From NCBI RefSeq assembly GCF_014836415.1, contig NZ_JACSQY010000001.1, positions 434,001 to 498,000 on the forward strand: a stretch of DNA of 64,000 nt, written 5' to 3'. This DNA is from Sporosarcina gallistercoris. GTDB taxonomy: Bacteria > Bacillota > Bacilli > Bacillales_A > Planococcaceae. A program made the translations under genes and the position numbers. The notes beneath the pieces are model-generated. The model did no database searches. It had not been told where the DNA came from and worked only from the letters and a program-made list of their open reading frames with translations. Below, piece after piece: positions 8,915-18,499 of the stretch. Every line of letters starts with the position of its first letter. The first letter of the stretch is position 1.

Positions 8915-10270
8915 TTACTTGAAAAAGGCATCCATTCCTGGCATTTTCATCTTCTTTTTACCGCGTTGTTGCGCTCCGGTCATTTGCTTGACCATTTTTT
9001 TCATCTCTTCAAATTGCTTCAGTAATCGGTTGACTTCTTGGATGGAAGTCCCAGATCCTTTGGCAATCCTCTTTTTACGGCTGGCATTGATCATTTCAGG
9101 GGTGGCTCGTTCTTGAGTGGTCATCGAATAGATGACCGCTTCCACTTTCCCCATCTGGCTCTCATCGACTTTGGCATTGTCAAGGCCCTTGATTTTATTG
9201 AATCCTGGCATCATCTTCAAAATCTCATCAAGAGGTCCCATTTGCTTCACTTGTTGCAGCTGTTCAAGGAAATCATCCAAAGTAAAGGTTTGTGTTCGCA
9301 GCTTTTGTTCAAGTTCTTTCGCTTTGTCCTCATCGACATTCTCCTGAGCTTTTTCAATGAGAGACATGACATCCCCCATACCGAGAATACGGGACGCCAT
9401 ACGTTCAGGATGGAAAGGTTCAAGCGCATCCATTTTTTCACCCATACCGACATACTTGATCGGCTTTTGAGTGACTGAACGGATCGAAAGCGCTGCACCG
9501 CCACGTGTATCCCCGTCAAGTTTAGTAAGAGCAACTCCTGTAATGCCGATTGCCTCGTCAAAGTTTTTCGCTACGTTTACAGCATCCTGACCAGTCATCG
9601 AGTCGACAACAAGGAAAACCTCATCAGGTGATGAAAGTTCGCGAATATCTTTCAACTCTTGCATCAAGGTTTCATCGATATGCAAACGGCCAGCAGTATC
9701 AATGATCACCACATCATTGTGATTTTCGTCCGCTTGTTTGAGGGCTTGACGAACGATTTCAACAGGAGAGACATCCGTGCCCATGGAAAATACAGGAATG
9801 GTCAATTGTTTACCGATTGTTTCCAGCTGTTGGATCGCAGCGGGTCTGTAAACGTCTGCTGCAACGAGCAATGGAGACTTATTGTTTCGCTTACGCAAGG
9901 AATTCGCAAGTTTTCCGGATGTCGTCGTCTTACCGGCACCTTGTAAACCGACCATCATTATGACAGTCGGGGACTTACGGGCAAACTGGATCGTTGTTTG
10001 CTCTTCTCCCATCAATTTTGTAAGTTCGTCTTTTACAATCTTCACGACTTGTTGACCAGGTGTCAGACTCTTCATGACGTCTTGACCGATCGAACGTTCA
10101 CTAACACTCTTCACGAACTCTTTGACGACTTTCAAATTGACGTCCGCTTCAATTAACGCAAAGCGGACTTCCCTCATCATTTCTTTTACATCAGCTTCAC
10201 TAATTTTACCCTTGCCTGTGATTTTTTGAAGCGTCCCTTGCAGGCGCTGCGCTAATCCTTCAAAAGCCAT
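8915..10270 (-). CDS. ffh: Signal recognition particle protein Ffh
   Basis: Ffh is the SRP54 GTPase that, with 4.5S/6S scRNA, targets nascent membrane proteins to FtsY. The 451-residue protein has an N domain (1-90), then the G domain with GLQGAGKTTTSGKLA (about 106-120), DTAGRLHIDE (about 189) and TKLDGDTRGGAALS (about 246). The methionine-rich M domain contains the SRP RNA-binding SKKRIAKGSGTSIQEVN (about 395-411) and ends in a KKKMKMPGM tail. It follows ylxM closely, as in most Firmicutes. Confidence 0.98.
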   Translation of the reverse strand: MAFEGLAQRLQGTLQKITGKGKISEADVKEMMREVRFALIEADVNLKVVKEFVKSVSERSIGQDVMKSLTPGQQVVKIVKDELTKLMGEEQTTIQFARKSPTVIMMVGLQGAGKTTTSGKLANSLRKRNNKSPLLVAADVYRPAAIQQLETIGKQLTIPVFSMGTDVSPVEIVRQALKQADENHNDVVIIDTAGRLHIDETLMQELKDIRELSSPDEVFLVVDSMTGQDAVNVAKNFDEAIGITGVALTKLDGDTRGGAALSIRSVTQKPIKYVGMGEKMDALEPFHPERMASRILGMGDVMSLIEKAQENVDEDKAKELEQKLRTQTFTLDDFLEQLQQVKQMGPLDEILKMMPGFNKIKGLDNAKVDESQMGKVEAVIYSMTTQERATPEMINASRKKRIAKGSGTSIQEVNRLLKQFEEMKKMVKQMTGAQQRGKKKMKMPGMDAFFK

Positions 10271-10283
10271 GCATAGAGCCTCC

Positions 10284-10616
10284 TTAGTCGTGTTCTTTTA
10301 TTTGTTGTAATAACATTTGCACTTCATCTGTCAGCGCTTTTTCAATGGAAAGCCGCTGTTCGATCTGCTCGATTAACTCGGAACGTTCCTGAAATTTATG
10401 GAACAATGCCAGTTTTGCTTCGTAGTCTTCGAGCATCGCTTCTGTTCTGCGGACATTGTCATAGACAGCTTGTCTGGACACTTCGTACTCCTCCGCAATT
10501 TCACCTAGTGACAAATCATCGAGGTAATACAATTGCATATAAATCCGCTGTTTATCCGTCAACAATGATTGATAAAAATCAAAGAGGAAGTTAACACGTG
10601 TTGTTTTCTCAAGCAT
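10284..10616 (-). CDS. ylxM: YlxM/p13-like helix-turn-helix protein
   Basis: This is a 110-residue sigma-70 region-4-like HTH protein. In streptococci YlxM binds SRP components and modulates their assembly. The HTH is clear: [20 protein letters not shown] followed by VYDNVRRTE (about 33-61), with an acidic coiled C-terminus. The ATG at 10616 is preferred over the track's upstream start because GAGGAGG precedes it and the family starts [15 protein letters not shown]. It sits between ftsY and ffh and is likely cotranscribed with ffh. Confidence 0.92.
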   Translation of the reverse strand: MLEKTTRVNFLFDFYQSLLTDKQRIYMQLYYLDDLSLGEIAEEYEVSRQAVYDNVRRTEAMLEDYEAKLALFHKFQERSELIEQIEQRLSIEKALTDEVQMLLQQIKEHD

Positions 10617-10679
10617 CCACAATTCCTCCTCAGACCTTCTCTTTATAGTAGCTGTTGGTCCTACCTCCGTCAAGGTATT

Positions 10680-11696
10680 TTACTTGTCTCCATCCTTTTC
10701 GGCTTCCTGATCCGCTTCCAATTCCAGTCCCTCAGCAAAAAGACCGTACACGTACTTCTCAGGATCGAATGGCTGCAGGTCATCGATGCCTTCGCCTAAA
10801 CCGACAAATTTAACAGGAATGTTCAACTTGTTGCGGATTGCTAGAACAATTCCGCCTTTGGCAGTTCCGTCAAGTTTTGTGAGGACAATCCCCGTCACGT
10901 CCGTCGCTTCTTTAAACGTTTCTGCTTGGATTAATGCATTCTGACCCGTTGTCGCATCAAGTGCGAGCAGCACTTCATGAGGCGCTCCTGGGATTTCACG
11001 GCCGATGACGCGATGCACTTTTTGCAATTCGTTCATCAAGTTCACTTTGTTTTGCAATCGTCCCGCTGTATCGCAAATCAGGACATCCACATTGCGTTTT
11101 TTAGCAGCATTAACGGCATCAAACATAACGGCTGCAGGATCGGATCCTTCAGACTGCCGAATCACTTCAACTCCTGCACGCTCTCCCCAAACGACTAATT
11201 GGTCAATGGCTCCGGCGCGGAACGTATCTCCTGCCGCAAGCATGACAGTCTTCCCCTCGGCTTTCAGACGGGATGCCAGCTTCCCAATCGTTGTAGTTTT
11301 TCCTACGCCATTCACGCCTACCATGAGAAGGACGGTGATTCCGTCTTCTTGGATATTCAAGCTGTTATCACTTTCTCCTTGAGAATTATAGATTTCTACA
11401 AGTTTCTCGGAGATAACCGTTTGAATACCAGCTGTGTCTTTAATATTTTTGCGCTGCACTTCGACTTTCAACAGGTCGATCAGTTCCATTACGGTTTCAT
11501 ATCCAACGTCGGCTTGCAGCAAGACTTCTTCCAATTCTTCAAAAAACTCTTCATCAATCTCACGGAAACGGGCAACCAGATCATTCACTTTGGAAGTGAA
11601 TGAGTCGCGCGTTTTAGTCAATCCCTCTTTGAATTTTCCAGTTACTGAGTCATTCGTGCCTGTGATTTTCTCTTTCATCTTCTTAAAAAAAGACAT
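10680..11696 (-). CDS. ftsY: Signal recognition particle receptor FtsY
   Basis: FtsY docks the Ffh-ribosome complex at the membrane. The 338-residue protein has a short charged N-terminus ([13 protein letters not shown]), an NG domain with [19 protein letters not shown] (about 140-158), [13 protein letters not shown] and [18 protein letters not shown]. The acidic A domain of E. coli is lacking, as normal for Bacillales. The ATG at 11696 has AAGGA eleven bases before it; an in-frame ATG at 11705 touches that site and is less likely. It follows smc closely in a rnc-smc-ftsY unit. Confidence 0.96.
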   Translation of the reverse strand: MSFFKKMKEKITGTNDSVTGKFKEGLTKTRDSFTSKVNDLVARFREIDEEFFEELEEVLLQADVGYETVMELIDLLKVEVQRKNIKDTAGIQTVISEKLVEIYNSQGESDNSLNIQEDGITVLLMVGVNGVGKTTTIGKLASRLKAEGKTVMLAAGDTFRAGAIDQLVVWGERAGVEVIRQSEGSDPAAVMFDAVNAAKKRNVDVLICDTAGRLQNKVNLMNELQKVHRVIGREIPGAPHEVLLALDATTGQNALIQAETFKEATDVTGIVLTKLDGTAKGGIVLAIRNKLNIPVKFVGLGEGIDDLQPFDPEKYVYGLFAEGLELEADQEAEKDGDK

Positions 11697-11719
11697 TATT
11701 CTCACATTCCTTTGTCAAA

Positions 11720-14700
11720 TTATGGTGTGCTTAACGCGGTTTCGGGAACTTCGGACAATTTCACGGAGATAAGTCGGGATACTCCAGATTCCTGCATCGT
11801 GATTCCGTAAAGGACATCGGCACCTTCCATCGTTCCTTTTCGATGGGTAATGACGATGAACTGTGTATCCTCTGAAAACTTTTTCAAATAACGACTGTAT
11901 CGGATGACATTCGCTTCGTCCAGCGCCGCCTCAACTTCGTCCAATATACAAAATGGTACCGGGCGTACTTCGATAATGGAAAACAACAGCGTAATTGCTG
12001 TCAACGCACGTTCCCCACCTGAAAGAAGGCTCAGATTCTGCAGTTTCTTCCCTGGTGGGCGGGCGATGATATCCACACCTGTTTCAAGTATATTATCTGG
12101 GTCCGTTAGCACCAGGTCCGCTTCCCCTCCGCCAAACATCTCCTTGAAAACGGTGCGGAATCGTTGTTGTACAGCTTCAAACGTAGAAGTGAACCTCGTT
12201 TTCATTTCCATATCCATCTCGGACATCGCTTCTTCTAACGTGGTTTTCGCCTCCAGCAAATCGTTTCGCTGGTCTGTCAGGAATGTATGTCTTTCGAGCA
12301 CTTCTTTATACTCCTCAACTGCACCCGGATTCACAGGACCTAATGATTCAACCTCACGTTTCAGCTCTTCCACACGCTCTCTCACGACCGATGCATTGAA
12401 CGCTTCAGGTACTTCATAATCAGGATAAAGTCCATAGTCTTCCAACAAACGGTTGAGGACAGACTCCAGTTTCACTTCATTGCGCGAAAACGCAACATTC
12501 AAATTACCAAGTTCCGAAGTGACGATCCTAATCTGGTCAGAAATCTGTTTCAGGGCAGCCTCTTGCGCTTCGCAAGATTGTGCAAGCTGATCCCGATCCG
12601 CCCGTTTAGCGAGTAATTCCGATTTCACTTCAGTGACGATAGTCGTCTCTGCAACTATACGCTGTTCAATTTCTTCAGGGCTTAGAACTTCCCCTTCTTC
12701 TTGACTCGCCAGAAATTGAAGTTCTTCTTCTGTTTGGACGAATTTACGTTTTGTGTCCTGAAGTTCTTGTTCTGCTGCAGTTACTAAAGAAGCTCGATTG
12801 GCGACTTGTTCACGCAGGATGGCAGTTTCTTCCCGCAGTTCACTATAACGCTCTCGAAGTGTCTGTTCTTCACTGCGACGATCTGCAGCGAGACGTTCTA
12901 GAGAAGCAACTGAAGTTTGAATTTCTTGCTGCTGTGCTGTCAAACGTTCCCGTTGCAGATGAAGTTCCTCTCGTTTTGAAAGCAATGAACTGCGCGTATC
13001 CTCAGAACCTTTTCTTCCTGCTTCAATCGTTTTCCATTCAGTTTCAGCAGTTCGGATTTCAAAGGTCGTCTCTTTAAGAGTCGAGTCAAGACGAGTGATG
13101 GCAAGCTGAAGTTCATCTCTGTTTTGTGCGGAAACGGAAGCTTTTTGCATCTCACCGGCAATCGTCAATTTGATGGCACTTAACTTCTCTTCTGCAGCAC
13201 CAATGGAATGATTCAACTGGTCAAGCTGGCTCGTCAATGTTTCCAATTCAGCTTTCCGGGAGAATACGGTCGATTGTACTTTCGAACCTCCACCTGTAAG
13301 TGAGCCCCCTGCATTCACGACATCACCGTCTAAAGTGACAATCCTGAATCGATAGCCCGCAAGTTTCGCGATTTCAGAAGCTCCATTCAGTGTGGTGGCC
13401 ACGATGGAAGCTCCCAACAAGCTTGCAGTGACATTCCGATATGCCGGCTGTACCGCTACAAGCTGGTCAGCTGTTCCAACAAAGTCAGGATGATGAGTGA
13501 CTTTTGATAAGACATCTTTAGGGACAACGCGTGCTTTCATGACGTCGAGAGGTAAAAATGTTGCGCGCCCAGCATTCTTCTTTTTCAAAAATCCGATAGC
13601 AGCTCGCGCATGGCTTTCAGTTGTAGTGATGATATGCTGCATCGCTCCGCCGAGCGCAGTCTCGACAGCTTTGATATGCTTTTTATCTACGGAAATCAGT
13701 TCGGCTACTGCACCTTCGATTCCTTGGAGTGTGCGTGCTTGTTTTGCTACAAGTACCTCTTTAACGCCCGAATAAAATCCGGAGAAATCCGCTTCCATAC
13801 TTTTTAACGCACGAAGTCTCCCCTGCAGTTCATAGCGCTTATTAACAGCTTGCTGATGCATTTTTTGCGTCTGTTCAAGCTGTGTTTCTGTATGATGTAA
13901 TTGTTCGCGATTCGCTGCTGCCTGTTTTACAGACTCTTCCATCCGTTGGTTCAGCTTCCTGAGTTCAGCAGTCTGCTGCTCTTTCAAGTCATGGAGTGTC
14001 TGAAGTTTAGATTGAAGCGCTTCTGTTTGTTCACTTGTCTTTTCAGATGAATAACGCTCACCTGTCAGACGTTCTTCGATATGTTTCAACTCATTACGAA
14101 CAGTCGCTTCTTCGTTTAACACTTCGATATAGGTGGATTTAAGATTTTCGATTTCTTGTTCAGTTTCTGCAAGTGAACGTTTCAGTTTCCTCGAAATCGA
14201 TGTCATTTCTTCCGTTTTTCTAGATAGCTGCAATTCGGTTTCCTGATTTTGTTTGGTGAGTTCCGCTTTTTTCGCTTCCAGTTGTCCAAGCATTTGCTTT
14301 AAGTTTTCTGAGTCCTCCATCAGACGCTTGGAACGGTCTTTAACATTCCGCTGCTTTTCTAACGAAAGAAGTCGTCGCCCCTCCCACTTTTCAGCTTCCG
14401 AGCTCGAGACGACATGCTGTTCTTGCAACATAGAAATCTTATGATCTAAAACAGATAGGGTAGCCTTTGCTTGTTTCAACTGTTGTTCAGCAGTATCCCC
14501 TGCCTTTTCCAGATCAGCTTTAGCCTTCGATTTATTTTCCACTATTGTTTTATTATCCAACAGTTCATTTTGCAACTGGGAGGCTTCTACATTAAGAAGA
14601 CGCACATCAGAATCTCTTAGCTCCGTCACCAGCTTCCCATGACGCTCAGCAGAGCGGGCATTGGCAGCGAGCGGCTCCATCCGGTCATCCAGTTCTTTCA

Positions 14701-15283
14701 AGATATCTAAAATCCGGTCCAGATTATCATCTGTTTCAATGAGCTTGAACTCCGCTTTCTTTTTGCGCATCCTATACTTCAGGACACCTGCAGCTTCGTC
14801 GAATATGCTTCTCCGATCTTCAGGCCGGCTATTCAATATTTCGTCTACGCGTCCTTGTGAAATGATCGAGAAAGCCTCTTTCCCAAGACCAGAATCCACA
14901 AAGACATCGTTAATGTCTTTCAGACGGCAGGCTTGCCCGTTTAGCTGAAACGAACTCTCACCTGACCGGAACACCCGTCTGCTCACACTAATTTCAGTAT
15001 AATCGAGAGGGAAAAGCCCTGTAGTGTTATCTAAAATCAATGTCACTTCAGCGAAGTTCAAAGGTTTTCTGGAATCACTGCCGGCAAAAATGACATCTTG
15101 CATTTTCGCTCCTCGCAACGATTTAGCAGATTGCTCACCGAGTACCCATCGAATGGCATCGATGATATTACTTTTGCCGCTACCATTTGGGCCGACTACA
15201 GCTGTGACACCCGGTACAAATTCAATGGATACCTTTTCGGCAAATGATTTAAATCCGATAATCTCAAGACGTTTTAAAAACAC
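11720..15283 (-). CDS. smc: Chromosome segregation protein SMC
   Basis: SMC forms a ring-shaped condensin with ScpA/ScpB that aligns and compacts the chromosome. The 1187-residue protein has the Walker A GPNGSGKSNIIDAIRWVL near residue 32, two long coiled-coil arms, and a hinge near 510-670 containing the glycine-rich VNAGGSLTGGG. At the C-terminus are the ABC signature LSLLSGGERALTAITLLF and Walker B FCILDEVEAALDEANV. The length matches the B. subtilis protein (1186). It lies two bases downstream of rnc and upstream of ftsY. Confidence 0.98.
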   Translation of the reverse strand: MFLKRLEIIGFKSFAEKVSIEFVPGVTAVVGPNGSGKSNIIDAIRWVLGEQSAKSLRGAKMQDVIFAGSDSRKPLNFAEVTLILDNTTGLFPLDYTEISVSRRVFRSGESSFQLNGQACRLKDINDVFVDSGLGKEAFSIISQGRVDEILNSRPEDRRSIFDEAAGVLKYRMRKKKAEFKLIETDDNLDRILDILKELDDRMEPLAANARSAERHGKLVTELRDSDVRLLNVEASQLQNELLDNKTIVENKSKAKADLEKAGDTAEQQLKQAKATLSVLDHKISMLQEQHVVSSSEAEKWEGRRLLSLEKQRNVKDRSKRLMEDSENLKQMLGQLEAKKAELTKQNQETELQLSRKTEEMTSISRKLKRSLAETEQEIENLKSTYIEVLNEEATVRNELKHIEERLTGERYSSEKTSEQTEALQSKLQTLHDLKEQQTAELRKLNQRMEESVKQAAANREQLHHTETQLEQTQKMHQQAVNKRYELQGRLRALKSMEADFSGFYSGVKEVLVAKQARTLQGIEGAVAELISVDKKHIKAVETALGGAMQHIITTTESHARAAIGFLKKKNAGRATFLPLDVMKARVVPKDVLSKVTHHPDFVGTADQLVAVQPAYRNVTASLLGASIVATTLNGASEIAKLAGYRFRIVTLDGDVVNAGGSLTGGGSKVQSTVFSRKAELETLTSQLDQLNHSIGAAEEKLSAIKLTIAGEMQKASVSAQNRDELQLAITRLDSTLKETTFEIRTAETEWKTIEAGRKGSEDTRSSLLSKREELHLQRERLTAQQQEIQTSVASLERLAADRRSEEQTLRERYSELREETAILREQVANRASLVTAAEQELQDTKRKFVQTEEELQFLASQEEGEVLSPEEIEQRIVAETTIVTEVKSELLAKRADRDQLAQSCEAQEAALKQISDQIRIVTSELGNLNVAFSRNEVKLESVLNRLLEDYGLYPDYEVPEAFNASVVRERVEELKREVESLGPVNPGAVEEYKEVLERHTFLTDQRNDLLEAKTTLEEAMSEMDMEMKTRFTSTFEAVQQRFRTVFKEMFGGGEADLVLTDPDNILETGVDIIARPPGKKLQNLSLLSGGERALTAITLLFSIIEVRPVPFCILDEVEAALDEANVIRYSRYLKKFSEDTQFIVITHRKGTMEGADVLYGITMQESGVSRLISVKLSEVPETALSTP

Positions 15284-15285
15284 GT

Positions 15286-16053
15286 TCAGCTCTCCTCTTT
15301 CGTATGCTCATCCAGTAACTGCTGGATCGCCTGACGAGCCGCTTCCTGTTCAGCTTCTTTTTTCGATCTCCCGATACCTTCTCCAAGTTTCGCGTCTCCA
15401 AGCTGAACGTATGTAAGAAACTTTTTCGCATGTGCAGGACCTGATTCTTCAACAATCCGGTAGTTCAGCTGTCCATGATTCGTCTGTTGGACAATTTCTT
15501 GTAACCGGCTTTTATAATCCATCACATGCGAAAAAGCTCCAAGTCCGATTTTCGGGAATACCGTACGTTCCAGAAAGTCAATCGACACATCAAATCCTTG
15601 GTCGAGATAAAGGGCTCCGATGAACGCTTCAAATACATCAGCTAGCAGAGCAGGTCGTGTGCGTCCGCCAGTCAGTTCTTCGCCTTTTCCTAAAAGGATA
15701 TACTCTCCAAAGTCAAGTTCGGTAGAGAACGTCACAAGAGACGGTTCACAAACAATAGCCGCACGCAACTTCGTCAGTTCTCCTTCACTTTTGTTCGGTT
15801 CCGTTGAAAACAAATATTGCGAAACAGCCAATTCAAGAACGGCATCCCCTAAAAACTCCAAGCGTTCATTATCCGAAAATTTCTTAGCGCGATGTTCATT
15901 CACATAAGATGAATGAGTAAAGGCATTGTACAGCAAGGATACATTCTCAAAGCGGACTTCAAGTCGTTCTTGCAGTTCATCAAATTTTTTCCGGACCGCT
16001 GCAGGTAACACAGTCTTATCCGGCTTATCGTTCACTCTTTTTTTCGCTGTCAT
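15286..16053 (-). CDS. rnc: Ribonuclease III
   Basis: This double-strand-specific endoribonuclease processes rRNA and small cytoplasmic RNA. The 255-residue protein has the catalytic signature [20 protein letters not shown] (about 61-80), the second acidic cluster [20 protein letters not shown] (about 134-153), and a C-terminal dsRNA-binding domain (about 175-248) with the [17 protein letters not shown] helix. The gene has its own promoter and is first in the rnc-smc-ftsY unit. Confidence 0.97.
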   Translation of the reverse strand: MTAKKRVNDKPDKTVLPAAVRKKFDELQERLEVRFENVSLLYNAFTHSSYVNEHRAKKFSDNERLEFLGDAVLELAVSQYLFSTEPNKSEGELTKLRAAIVCEPSLVTFSTELDFGEYILLGKGEELTGGRTRPALLADVFEAFIGALYLDQGFDVSIDFLERTVFPKIGLGAFSHVMDYKSRLQEIVQQTNHGQLNYRIVEESGPAHAKKFLTYVQLGDAKLGEGIGRSKKEAEQEAARQAIQQLLDEHTKEES

Positions 16054-16089
16054 TCATAAAATCCGCCCTTCTTTAACATGTTCCTCTTC

Positions 16090-16118
16090 ATTCTACCCTG
16101 TCTGGTAGTGTAGTGCAA
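16090..16118 (-). promoter_or_regulatory. Sigma-A promoter of rnc-smc-ftsY
   Basis: TTGCAC (16113-16118) and TAGAAT (16090-16095) are 17 bases apart on the minus strand. The -35 element begins immediately after the T-tract of the acpP terminator. Confidence 0.65.
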
Positions 16119-16119
16119 A

Positions 16120-16168
16120 ATGGAAAAGAGACACTTCCGACCGTTTGTGAAGGGTCGAAAGGGTCTCT
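16120..16168 (-). terminator. Intrinsic terminator after acpP
   Basis: On the minus strand AGAGAC pairs with GTCTCT and an inner CGACC with GGTCG. The stem has internal mismatches and is followed by TTTTCCATTTT. It closes the lipid-synthesis operon. Confidence 0.7.
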
Positions 16169-16177
16169 GTGCTAAAC

Positions 16178-16414
16178 TCATTTAGTTTTTTCTTCGATGT
16201 ATGAGACAGCACTTCCAACTGTACTGATTTTTTCAGCATCATCATCAGAAATCTCCATGTCGAATTCGTCTTCTAGTTCCATAACCAATTCAACAACATC
16301 CAATGAGTCTGCACCAAGATCATCAGTGAAAGAAGCTTCTGGTTTCACTTCACTCTCATCGACTCCCAAACGGTCGACAACTACCTTTGTAACACGCTCT
16401 AAGACTGTAGCCAC
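16178..16414 (-). CDS. acpP: Acyl carrier protein
   Basis: ACP carries growing acyl chains on a 4'-phosphopantetheine arm. The protein is 78 residues with the attachment site [20 protein letters not shown] (serine near residue 37), and is acidic throughout as expected. The start is taken as GTG at 16414 because AAGGAGGTG lies six bases before it. The longer reading from a GTG at 16423 would place that start inside the ribosome site itself. It is the last gene of the fapR-plsX-fabD-fabG-acpP cluster, but about 400 bases of repeat sequence separate it from fabG. Confidence 0.97.
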   Translation of the reverse strand: MATVLERVTKVVVDRLGVDESEVKPEASFTDDLGADSLDVVELVMELEDEFDMEISDDDAEKISTVGSAVSYIEEKTK

Positions 16415-16445
16415 TGTATTCACCTCCTTTCAAAGTAAAAAACGG

Positions 16446-16553
16446 AAGTAGCCGATTAGGGCGACGGGTGTTGGAGGAAGGAAACAGCAGGACGCTCTTT
16501 GTCCTGTTTTTCCTTCCGAAACGACCCCGAGCCCTGGCTACTGTAGCTGGATT
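16446..16553. repeat. Hairpin repeat, unit 1 of 3
   Basis: This is the unit next to acpP. The outer arms GTAGCC (16448-16453) and GGCTAC (16536-16541) pair. An inner arm containing AGGAAGGAAACAGCAGGAC pairs imperfectly with GTCCTGTTTTTCCTTCC around a GCTCTTT loop. The CCCCGAGCCCTGGCTAC block and the following AGCTGGATTA are shared with unit 2. Confidence 0.85.
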
Positions 16554-16677
16554 AAGAAAAAGCGCAGGCAGCCTGGGTAGAGGCGACAATTGCTGGAAGA
16601 GAAACCGTCAAGGTGCTCTTTACCTTGTCGGTTTCTCTGAAGCAACCCCGAGCCCTGGCTGCCGGAGCTGGATTATT
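16554..16677. repeat. Hairpin repeat, unit 2 of 3
   Basis: Outer arms GGCAGCC (16567-16573) and GGCTGCC (16657-16663) pair perfectly. The inner arm AGAGAAACCGTCAAGGT pairs with ACCTTGTCGGTTTCTCT around the same GCTCTTT loop. The arm sequence differs from units 1 and 3 but stays complementary. It shares AAAAGCGCAGG at its left edge with unit 3, and CCCCGAGCCCTGGCT with unit 1. Confidence 0.88.
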
Positions 16678-16790
16678 AGAAAAGCGCAGGTGACCGGGTA
16701 GAGCGCTAGAGGAATTGAACAACAGGACGCTCTTTGTCCTGTTGTTCATATTCCGAAGCGACCCCGAGCCTCTGGCTACTCGGGCTATCC
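16678..16790. repeat. Hairpin repeat, unit 3 of 3
   Basis: The inner arm GAACAACAGGAC pairs perfectly with GTCCTGTTGTTC around GCTCTTT. The flanks AAAAGCGCAGG and ACCCCGAGCC are shared with unit 2, but the outer arms pair poorly here. It lies nearest fabG. No coding gene is present across the 397 bases between fabG and acpP; short open frames here are products of the repeat. Confidence 0.85.
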
Positions 16791-16811
16791 AACACAAAAA
16801 TCACTACCGAG

Positions 16812-17558
16812 TTACATCACCATGCCGCCATCGACATTCAGCACTTGTCCAGTTACATAGGACGCATCTTCAGACAAGAAGAAGGCAACCGCTTTTGCGA
16901 CATCCTCAGGCTGTCCTAGCGATCCTAAAGGTATCCCGCTGAGCAGCTGATCCTTCATGTCGTCGCCTAAAGCATCTGTCATGTCTGTTGTGATGAATCC
17001 AGGTGCGACTGCATTGACTGTGATACCACGAGATGCGAGTTCTTTAGCCGTTGTTTTTGTCAGCCCGATCACGCCTGCCTTCGCTGCAACATAGTTTGCT
17101 TGGCCTGCATTTCCTGCGATTCCAACAACTGACGCCATATTCACGATGCGACCTGCACGTTGCTTCATCATCTGTCTGGATACCGCTTTTGTGCATAGGA
17201 ATACACCTTTCAAATTCGTATCGATAACCGCATCCCACTCGTCTTCTTTCATACGCATAAGCAAATTGTCTTTCGTAATCCCTGCGTTATTGACGAGGAG
17301 ATCGATCGAACCGAAAGTCTCAAGGGTTTGATCCATTAAAGCCTTCACACTATCTGCTGACGTCACATCCGCTTGAACAGCAATCGCCTTTCCGCCATTC
17401 GCTTCGATTTCCTGAACGACTTGCTCCGCTCGTTCTTGACTGCCGCTGTAGTTCACTGTAACATTCGCACCTTCACGAGCGAGTAATAATGCTACTTCAC
17501 GACCAATTCCTCTGGACGCGCCAGTCACTACCGCTGTTTTCCCTGTAAACTTCCCCAT
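16812..17558 (-). CDS. fabG: 3-oxoacyl-ACP reductase
   Basis: FabG reduces 3-oxoacyl-ACP with NADPH in fatty acid elongation. The 248-residue short-chain dehydrogenase has the nucleotide motif [18 protein letters not shown] (about 9-26), NNAGIT (about 88), the catalytic serine region [20 protein letters not shown] with the Tyr-x-x-x-Lys pair near 153-157, and a GGMVM C-terminus. The ATG at 17558 overlaps the fabD stop (TGATG) and has AAGGAG eight bases upstream, so translation is coupled to fabD. Confidence 0.97.
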   Translation of the reverse strand: MGKFTGKTAVVTGASRGIGREVALLLAREGANVTVNYSGSQERAEQVVQEIEANGGKAIAVQADVTSADSVKALMDQTLETFGSIDLLVNNAGITKDNLLMRMKEDEWDAVIDTNLKGVFLCTKAVSRQMMKQRAGRIVNMASVVGIAGNAGQANYVAAKAGVIGLTKTTAKELASRGITVNAVAPGFITTDMTDALGDDMKDQLLSGIPLGSLGQPEDVAKAVAFFLSEDASYVTGQVLNVDGGMVM

Positions 17559-18499
17559 CAAGACCACTCCTTCGACGCTTCTACAACTGCATTCAGTGTC
17601 TCTTCATCGTATACCGGCCAAACCGTTGCACTTCTGTCGATTTTCCGAACAAGACCGCTCAACACTTTACCAGGCCCGCACTCTATGAATTGCGTCACTC
17701 CTAATTCAAGCATGTGACGAATGGATTCTTCCCATCGGACAGGTGATGACAATTGTTCGATCAGCAGACGTTTCACTTCAATGCTTTCTGTAACGGGCAG
17801 AGCCGTCACATTAGCGATGACTGGAACGTTCGCTTCATTCATCTCTAAACTTTCTAGCACTTCACCGAGTTTTCCTGCTGCTGGACGCATAAGTTCGGAA
17901 TGGAACGGCCCGCTTACATCGAGCAACAGAGCACGTTTCGCTCCTGCTTCTTTCAGACGGATACACGCCTCGTCCACCCCTGCTTTTGTTCCAGAAATAA
18001 CAACTTGTCCTGGACAGTTGAGATTCGCCGGTTGTACAAGTTCCCCTTCATCCGTGACCGCTTTCGTCACTTCTGTTAGCGTTTCTAAATCCAGACCAAG
18101 AATGGCAGCCATTGCCCCTTGACCAGCCGGCATTGCTTCATTCATGAATAATCCACGTTTGTGCACAGTTCTCACTGCATCCTCAAAGGAAAGGACCCCT
18201 GATGCGTAGAGCGCTGTATACTCTCCTAAACTATGGCCAGCGGTATATGAAGGTTGAATTGCCGCTGCTTTCAAACGATCAGAGATCATTGCTCCCACAG
18301 TAAGCAATGCCGGTTGGGCATTATAGGTGATGGTCAATTCTTCCTGTGGTCCTTCTGTCATCAATCCGCTTAGTCCGAATCCTAATTCGCGATCTGCTAT
18401 TTCAAAAAAATGCTGACTTCCTTCTTGGGCTAATAATTCAGCACCCATGCCCACTTTTTGGGATCCTTGGCCTGGGAATAGAAAAGCTACCTTTGTCAT
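17558..18499 (-). CDS. fabD: Malonyl-CoA:ACP transacylase
   Basis: FabD loads malonyl groups onto ACP for fatty acid synthesis. The 313-residue protein has [16 protein letters not shown] at the N-terminus, the nucleophile elbow [14 protein letters not shown] (serine near residue 91), and the catalytic histidine in [11 protein letters not shown] (about 200). It overlaps plsX by ATGA on one side and fabG by one base on the other, as part of the fapR-plsX-fabD-fabG operon. Confidence 0.97.
   Translation of the reverse strand: MTKVAFLFPGQGSQKVGMGAELLAQEGSQHFFEIADRELGFGLSGLMTEGPQEELTITYNAQPALLTVGAMISDRLKAAAIQPSYTAGHSLGEYTALYASGVLSFEDAVRTVHKRGLFMNEAMPAGQGAMAAILGLDLETLTEVTKAVTDEGELVQPANLNCPGQVVISGTKAGVDEACIRLKEAGAKRALLLDVSGPFHSELMRPAAGKLGEVLESLEMNEANVPVIANVTALPVTESIEVKRLLIEQLSSPVRWEESIRHMLELGVTQFIECGPGKVLSGLVRKIDRSATVWPVYDEETLNAVVEASKEWS

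Noticed and set aside
11005..11603. Overlapping plus-strand frames antisense to ftsY
   Set aside because: They are antisense to conserved NG-domain motifs and have no start signals.
16468..16797. Short open frames on both strands in the fabG-acpP gap
   Set aside because: They are readings of the GC-rich hairpin units, have no ribosome sites, and resemble no protein family.
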